Shown in pieces: positions 58,401 to 64,000 of a stretch of DNA of 64,000 nucleotides. A program made the position numbers and the translations under genes. Every line of letters begins with the position of its first letter. Position 1 is the stretch's first letter. The DNA lies in contig OX344761.1 in the NCBI GenBank assembly GCA_947034895.1, forward strand, positions 80,059,839 through 80,123,838, given 5' to 3'. The notes under the pieces are model-generated. The model searched no databases and was not told the DNA's origin. It saw only the letters and a list, made by a program, of their open reading frames with translations. Source of the DNA: Rhytidiadelphus loreus. Lineage: Eukaryota; Streptophyta; Bryopsida; Hypnales; Hylocomiaceae.

Positions 58401-60400
58401 GACACTTTAAAGAAAATCTTTATGTATGGATCTTGCTTGTAGAAAAAATTCAAAAAAATAAATGAAAAATTTGAAGGTGCTAGGACCTGTCTAAAATAAG
58501 TTAAAGACCTAAATTATCTTTAATCCCTAATGGTTTAGGACTATGATTTATCCAAAACCATTAAAAAAGAAAAAAAATTCTAATTCAAAGAGTTGTAACG
58601 AAAGATAATTATTATTTTTTGTATCCAACAATACGATCTTGCATTACTTATATGATAATTGTAATGAAATATTTCAAAAACTTTAACTAAGACGATTGTA
58701 TGAAATTAGTCTTCATAGTCTTCTATGAAGTACCTTAGATATTAAGTTCTAGGACTTTGAATCCTTTGAATCAATTTTTTTGGATTGTAGAGTTTCAAGG
58801 TTTAAGTCTTTATGGTTTTGAATTAAATTGAAAATTAAGGATAATAAATTCAAAAAACAAACATTGATATTGATTTTCATTCCTTAAAACATTCTTAAAT
58901 AAAAATAGATTAAGATGGAAGGAAAAATTAAATCATTAACAATTCTAAGTGGAATTGAAATATGTCACTTCTAATGGTAAGGTTGTTTTAGGATGAAATC
59001 TACACCCTATAGACCTTTTTTTTAATGATAATTCATAAAATTGAGTTCAAAAATGAATCCTATATAATATTTGCTTAGAAAATGTCTTGCTTTCCAACAA
59101 TACAATTCTTGTTATTACTATTACATTTCTAATTCAAATGGAATGAATGAAAGCATTTCATACATGCATAAATATATCTAAAAGGAAAAAAATTATAATT
59201 ATGAGTTTTGAGTTTTGAGTGTTGCTTGGGTTTGAGCATTTTGTGCTTATAAAGGCAATACTTTTTGTCTAGGAAATTGAATGAAATAAAGATCATATTC
59301 TTAAAAATCTATTGCTTCTCTTAATTATCTTCAAATAGTGTTTCAAAAATTCACAATAAAATTTAAAATCGTAGGAATCTATCTAAAAGTCTAAATCCTC
59401 CAAGTCACTTGGTATTCTCATGGCAATGACCTAATAGCCTTTGTGAGAGCATGTAAAATAAGACTTTATCTTAAATATTTATGACAATTTTTCTATTTGT
59501 GTTTGGTCATGTGACCACCGTAAGTGAAGAGTTTGTAAGAATAGTTATACTATCTAACAACATAGCCACCCATTGATGGCAAGGTGGTTAATCAGGAACA
59601 AATGGTTGAGCACGGACCAAGTCAGAGACAGAAGGATCACAATCATGATAGAAATGGTTATGGAAACTATAGGATAGTATCCTTGCCATGCTTGTTGACT
59701 AGTGCTTGATCTTATCAGTTTGTAGTCCCCAACACCTTCTTTTTTATATTTTTTTAATCATCGACTCTCTCTCCATTCACAATTGAAGCAACATTAGCTT
59801 GCCAATTCATTAATGCACATCTTGACTTTTAGTTTGGCTTGATTATGAGCACGAGGATGAATGGGGTGTCTCTAAGGACAGTAGGAGTCGAGGAGGTCTA
59901 CCACATAATTCCCTGAGCATTGTTTGGAGGAAAAGGGTGATGGTGCTCTAAAGTCTAAACCAATCTCTTAACAAGTGACCCATTACATTGATGTGATGAA
60001 CTCTTGCCACACTGGTGGAGATACTCTTATTAACCCATAAACATCGAGGAGGACGTGTGGTGTCTGATGGATGACAAATTGTAGAAAGAAAAACTTTTTT
60101 AAAATAGTGAATTTAGCCTATTTTAGCCTATTAGGGGCCCCTTAGTGAGAAAAAGTAAAAGGAAGCTTTAAATTAAAGTCTAAATGCATAAATAAGTGTA
60201 AATAGGTCATTAAGCTAGGATGGATGAAAATAAATAAAATAAAAATAAAAACATTTGGATGAATGAGGTGTGACTTAGGTCACACCCCTTCATCATTACA
60301 CCGATTCGTTTTCTCGGGAAAACTATAAAAAACTGAAATGTGAAGAAATTCACGGCAAAGTATGTAAGACCCAATTTATGTTAATATATTTTTGTATTTG
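55440..60400. other. AT-rich intergenic stretch
   Basis: No gene is visible over ~5 kb. A GC-rich hairpin GTGGCAC-CAGTA-GTGCCAC lies at ~57423-57441, and cttttgcagggttcaaa at ~57513 is shared with the insertion at 31.1-31.4 kb. Confidence 0.55.
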
Positions 60401-60416
60401 TGATTATTATATTGCA

Positions 60417-60863
60417 TTATGAATTGCTTAGTTGTGAGAGAAGATTAGAGATTGGAGTTTGTGTATGTTTCGAATTCAGTGTTTTCTCGATGCGCTTGTG
60501 CTGTATGGTGTCTGGAGAATTGTTGGGCTGGAGTATTCCGAGAAGCGGTACAGTCAAATTTACGAGGAGATTTTGAGCTGTGAGGGAGATCAATAATTGG
60601 TGCTGAGAGTTCCCATTGGCAAATCTGGACCGGGCTGGTGTTAATTGGAGGACCTGTGTGTGAAGAAATTTGAGAAAAAGCTTGGAAGATCGGTGTTGCG
60701 TGTGAGAAAATTGAGCATCTGCTTGGCGATCAGAGTCTGGTGTGGCAGCAGCTGTCGGAGAATTCATTGTCGCCGAGAGCTTCCTCGGAAGAAATCGGAG
60801 TTGTCTGTGGAGATCTGGGTGCTGCGTGCGGGAATTAGTCGAAGAAGAAGATCAGAATCTTGG
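60417..60863 (+). other. GC-richer, exon-like segment ending in a GTGAGT donor
   Basis: Composition rises sharply and the segment ends in atcttg|gtgagtttttttt at ~60863, a strong 5' splice site followed by a T-rich tract. Open frames occur in both directions (up to 116 codons) with no family signature. It may be a non-coding first exon or a retroelement leader. No downstream exon was recognised. Confidence 0.3.
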
Positions 60864-60989
60864 TGAGTTTTTTTTCCTTCCTGGTCGATTTCCTTTGCCT
60901 TGCCTTGTGCTTGTTTTCAATTTGAGAAGACCGTGTCAATCGATCAGTCTATGGAAGAATCGAAATTTTTAGATCGAATCCTCGAGACG

Positions 60990-61600
60990 TCACAGACCCA
61001 TCGATTTATGCAGCGGATAAGAGATAAGAGGGTGTCAATCTAAGCGGATCCGTGATGAATATCACGATGAATCCAGGGTACAATCCCAGCAGATACACAC
61101 ATTGATCAAAATGGAATCAGAAGATGATGTGTGCTGCGAAATTCAAGTCGAAAATTGCCGCACCTGGTCTGGCCTTCAATCCTCAAAATTTTAAGAGATC
61201 TTTCAAATTCTGATCGCCGATGTGATTGTGTGGATCCAATCAACTAAGCAAGTAAGAATATACAACAAATTTCAACAAATTGGATCAAAACGATCAAAAA
61301 ATTGTGTTTCGTAACCAGTCGGAGGGTGCTGCGAAGCTTCAGCAATCTGAGAATCCCGATTAGGGATTTGACCCCACGGTGATAGGGTGCGGCGCACGGT
61401 CATAGGGGATGTAGTCCGCGGTTGTAGGTCATTTGGCCATTAAATTACAAATTTCAGCGTTTTAAGGTCTGTTTTTGAATTTCAGATTTATTTTCATGGT
61501 TTTGGGTCAATTTTGCATGGTTTTAGGGCTTGGGTTGCCTTGGTTCTGTGCTACGGTTTTGAGCTGCAGGCTTTGGCTGCGAGTTTTAAAAAAATAAAAT
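60990..61600. other. Mixed-composition region, no gene recognised
   Basis: It holds gtgctgcgaag and gtgcggcgcacggt-like GC patches within AT-rich sequence. There is no frame with coding character. Confidence 0.3.
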
Positions 61601-62014
61601 AAAAAATAGTTTATAATTAATTAATTAAATTAATTATATTGCTTATTGGTTGTTAATTAATTAATTATTTATTTATTGAGTTGTTCCATGTTTTGGAACC
61701 TTAATGATTTGTTGTAATTTAATCAAGTCTATTCTTAGAATTTACATGATTTATTATAAGTAAGTCTTGGTCATTAATTTTATTTAAAGTTTTAGTCTTG
61801 GTAATTTATTGATTATGTGTATTCTAATATTAGTCATAATTGTATGAAATGTGAATTGTTCTAAGTCTATACTTTCAAAATCTTTGGTGTTTAATTATGA
61901 TTGTATTAAAGTTCTTAGGATTATATTTGAATTGTGATTGGTCATAGGTTCTATTGTTTAGTCCAATTGTGAATTGTACCAATGTTATGTTTGTATGTTA
62001 ACCCTTGTGGTTTT

Positions 62015-62300
62015 GGACTCAATTGACATAATTTAACCAAGAAGAACTATTTGACATCATCATACATTGCAATTGGGACCCATTTGACGTAGAATACGGA
62101 AACGCTAGTCATACCTGCATGATCGCGTTAGCTGTAGATTGACTGGACATATTTGACATAAAAACATAAAATAAGCATATAATGAATGAAGCATATTATC
62201 AATACTATCTTGTGTGATTAGGTCCTAGTGCATGCATTATATAAGATTCATTTGACAAAACCTGATTTATTTGACAAGGAATGATTTGACATCCCTTAGA
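62015..62300 (+). repeat. Cluster of ATTTGACAT-like motifs
   Basis: About seven copies of ttgacat, mostly attTGACAT or attTGACaa, occur within 280 bp at irregular spacing. This is more than nearby sequence shows. There is no larger repeating unit. Confidence 0.5.
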
Positions 62301-63034
62301 ACACTATATAGGACCGGGACTTTATACATACTTTGGTAATGGACTGGCCAACAAATTTTACCTGGGAATAAGAGTGCTATAATATTGTTCTAAACTTGTA
62401 AGTATAAATCTATTTGTAAGTGACTTTTAGTCATAATACGCTAGACTGATTAAACCTTTCCCTAGAACAAAGAACCCCTATACTAGTGTTTCCTGGGTTT
62501 TGTGGAAGTGCAAAATCTAGTTTACACAAATAATCCTTGTAGTAGGATAGAAGTGCAACTATTCATCCTTGAAATTTTGTTGTGAAAAGGGGAGGTCTTC
62601 TATAATAGTTTGACTTCAAATGAGTACTTTTGGAATTTTTTAAGCAAATGATTCACACGGTAACAAAGGGATGATTTTCACGGTCATCCATCCGTCCTTC
62701 GAAGGATTAAGAATGTTGTGAGAATGGAAGGAAAAGCGAAAGGTCGTGCGGATGGGGGTCCGCTTTAGTGAACTCTACTCTCTGGTGTGTGTGACGACGG
62801 CGAGGCTTTCACTTTGCCTGCGCCTGGTCTTGAGCAATCTTCAGTTCAACGGAGAGCGGGATGACGACCTGGACTCGCACGATCCATCTTCAATGTGTCC
62901 ATCTGCAATGCGCCAATTGTAAAGCCTGATTTCCCGTTACGTCAATTCTCCGCCCTCCTTTGACCACTGGCAAAACCCAAAACTCCAGTTGAAATTTGAA
63001 GAAAATTTGAAGAAAATTTGAAAAGAAGGAAATC

Positions 63035-63570
63035 CGCATTGTTTGCGCTCCCACTCTCGGTACTTCCCATTCACTTCCGCTCAATTCCGTGTCCATAGTG
63101 CTTCTATGTGTCTCTTTGATTTGCTTCTTTGTCGTAATTTAGTCACCGAAATCGATCACCGATTAAATCACAATGTGTAGGGTTTGTTTGAGCTCTGATT
63201 TTGCTGAATTTTCAAACATTTGTAGACCTAGCATTACGCTTGAAAGAGGGAAGCATTGTTGCTCTCCATTCTTGGTACTGCCCATTCACTTCCACTCAAT
63301 TCTGTGATCACGGTGTGTATCTTTGATTATGGTCGTAATTTAGACACCGAAATCGATTATCCACAATGTATTGAATTTATTTTTCTCAAGAAATAGTATC
63401 AGCGGGGAGATTGAGAGGGTTGGAATTTAGGTGATTCAATTCAGCAAAGGAGGTTCGAATTAGAGTGAGGAGTTCACTGTGTATTGGGTACCCCTGTGTG
63501 TAGGGTTTGTTGAGGACTGATTTTGCTGGAAATTTAAATTCTTTGTAGCCCTAGCATTACGCTTGAAATG
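63035..63570 (+). repeat. Imperfect tandem duplication (~215 and ~315 bp units)
   Basis: The segment from gcattgtttgcgctcccact to acctagcattacgcttgaaa (63035-63250) is repeated at 63253-63570, sharing cattcacttccRctcaattc, gtcgtaatttagWcaccgaaatcgat, gtgtagggtttgttt and agcattacgcttgaaa. The second copy has ~100 bp inserted around 63370-63480. It may be a duplicated promoter or leader. Confidence 0.75.
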
Positions 63571-64000
63571 TACCGACGGGTGTTGTAGGTCAATTTTTGG
63601 ACATCATGATTGGAGCGGCTCATGGACTTGTTGGTGTTGCGACGGTCGTCTCCGGATCCAGATTTGGGCGACAGCGTGCGGGCAGATTTGGACGGCAGCG
63701 TGCGGGCTTTGGACATTGTCGTGTAAGATGCGAGGCAGAAAGGTCAGTTGTATGCACTTCGGTGCTTTCGTCTTTTCAGGAGTTTTGTGTAGGGTGTACG
63801 GAATCTTTCTTTTGTTTGATTTTTTCTTAACAATTCATGCGCTGTTCTTCACTGATTATGGGAATGTGAAATTCGGCCTCATTTGAATTATGTTTATCAC
63901 ATTAAGATCAATTGATTTGGTCATTTTAAAACCATGAATCCTTGGTCCTTTAGGGGTTTAAAACCATGAATACTCTTTAGTCTTAGCACCTGAGATCCCA
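63570..64000 (+). other. Leader-like sequence at the right edge
   Basis: A GC-richer patch (63600-63750) holds two copies of cagcgtgcgggc and ends near agaaag|gtcagttg, a possible donor. At ~63943 a copy of ggtcctttaggggttt belongs to the AACCCCTAAAGG family. The open frames are short and unrecognised. Confidence 0.3.

Noticed and set aside
59540..59660. Possible tRNA-like or small RNA sequence near catagccacccattgatggc
   Set aside because: No cloverleaf or other convincing structure could be formed by eye.

Overview
The window looks like nuclear DNA of a land plant with a large, repeat-rich genome. It is AT-rich, has degenerate CCCTAAA telomere-like runs, Athila/Tat-style Ty3-gypsy gag-protease sequence, an 8-bp-TSD hAT-type element, MITE-like inverted repeats, and only one clear host gene. 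Gymnosperm, fern or bryophyte cannot be separated from the sequence alone. Nothing bacterial, organellar or CRISPR-like is visible.

Layout. 1-2.1 kb is AT-rich intergenic DNA. 2.1-6.6 kb is a repeat complex: 366-bp tandem units, a ~0.93-kb-arm inverted repeat with a 655-bp spacer, and a GCCGTCCGC-rich array. 7.3-7.7 kb is a gypsy RT/RNase H fragment. 9.2-18.1 kb is a decayed retroelement: TATA promoter, long leader with short tandem repeats, an apparently spliced unknown ORF (11828-14260), then gag-protease with stops and a frameshift (14385-18091). 18.3-28.1 kb is a non-coding tract of repeated hairpins, split by a 6,873-bp hAT-type insertion (20318-27190) that is filled with satellite-like arrays and has no transposase. 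28.1-36 kb is a small unknown ORF, tandem repeats and diverged relatives of the hAT arms. 36.4-38.0 kb is a broken Tc1-like (D34E) transposon.

The host gene is on the minus strand, 44114 to 39188. Eight exons can be placed from GT/AG sites and reading phase. The first 266 residues are the N-terminal half of coatomer subunit delta (delta-COP). The mu-homology domain that should follow is absent, replaced by ~640 residues I do not recognise. A candidate promoter lies at ~45.1 kb.

45.4-64 kb is mostly AT-rich intergenic DNA with dispersed repeat copies, two short inverted-repeat elements, and two GC-richer, leader-like stretches (60.4-60.9 and 62.7-63.8 kb) that may be 5' ends of genes or elements.

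The most unusual signal is the hairpin tract. If the hAT insertion is removed, four hairpins with loop GRGCAG, two large branched stems with matching architecture, and hairpins with loop RAGCGCGAGA form one continuous ~1.3-kb block. Stems differ between copies by compensating changes while loops stay fixed, which is what selection for RNA structure would leave.
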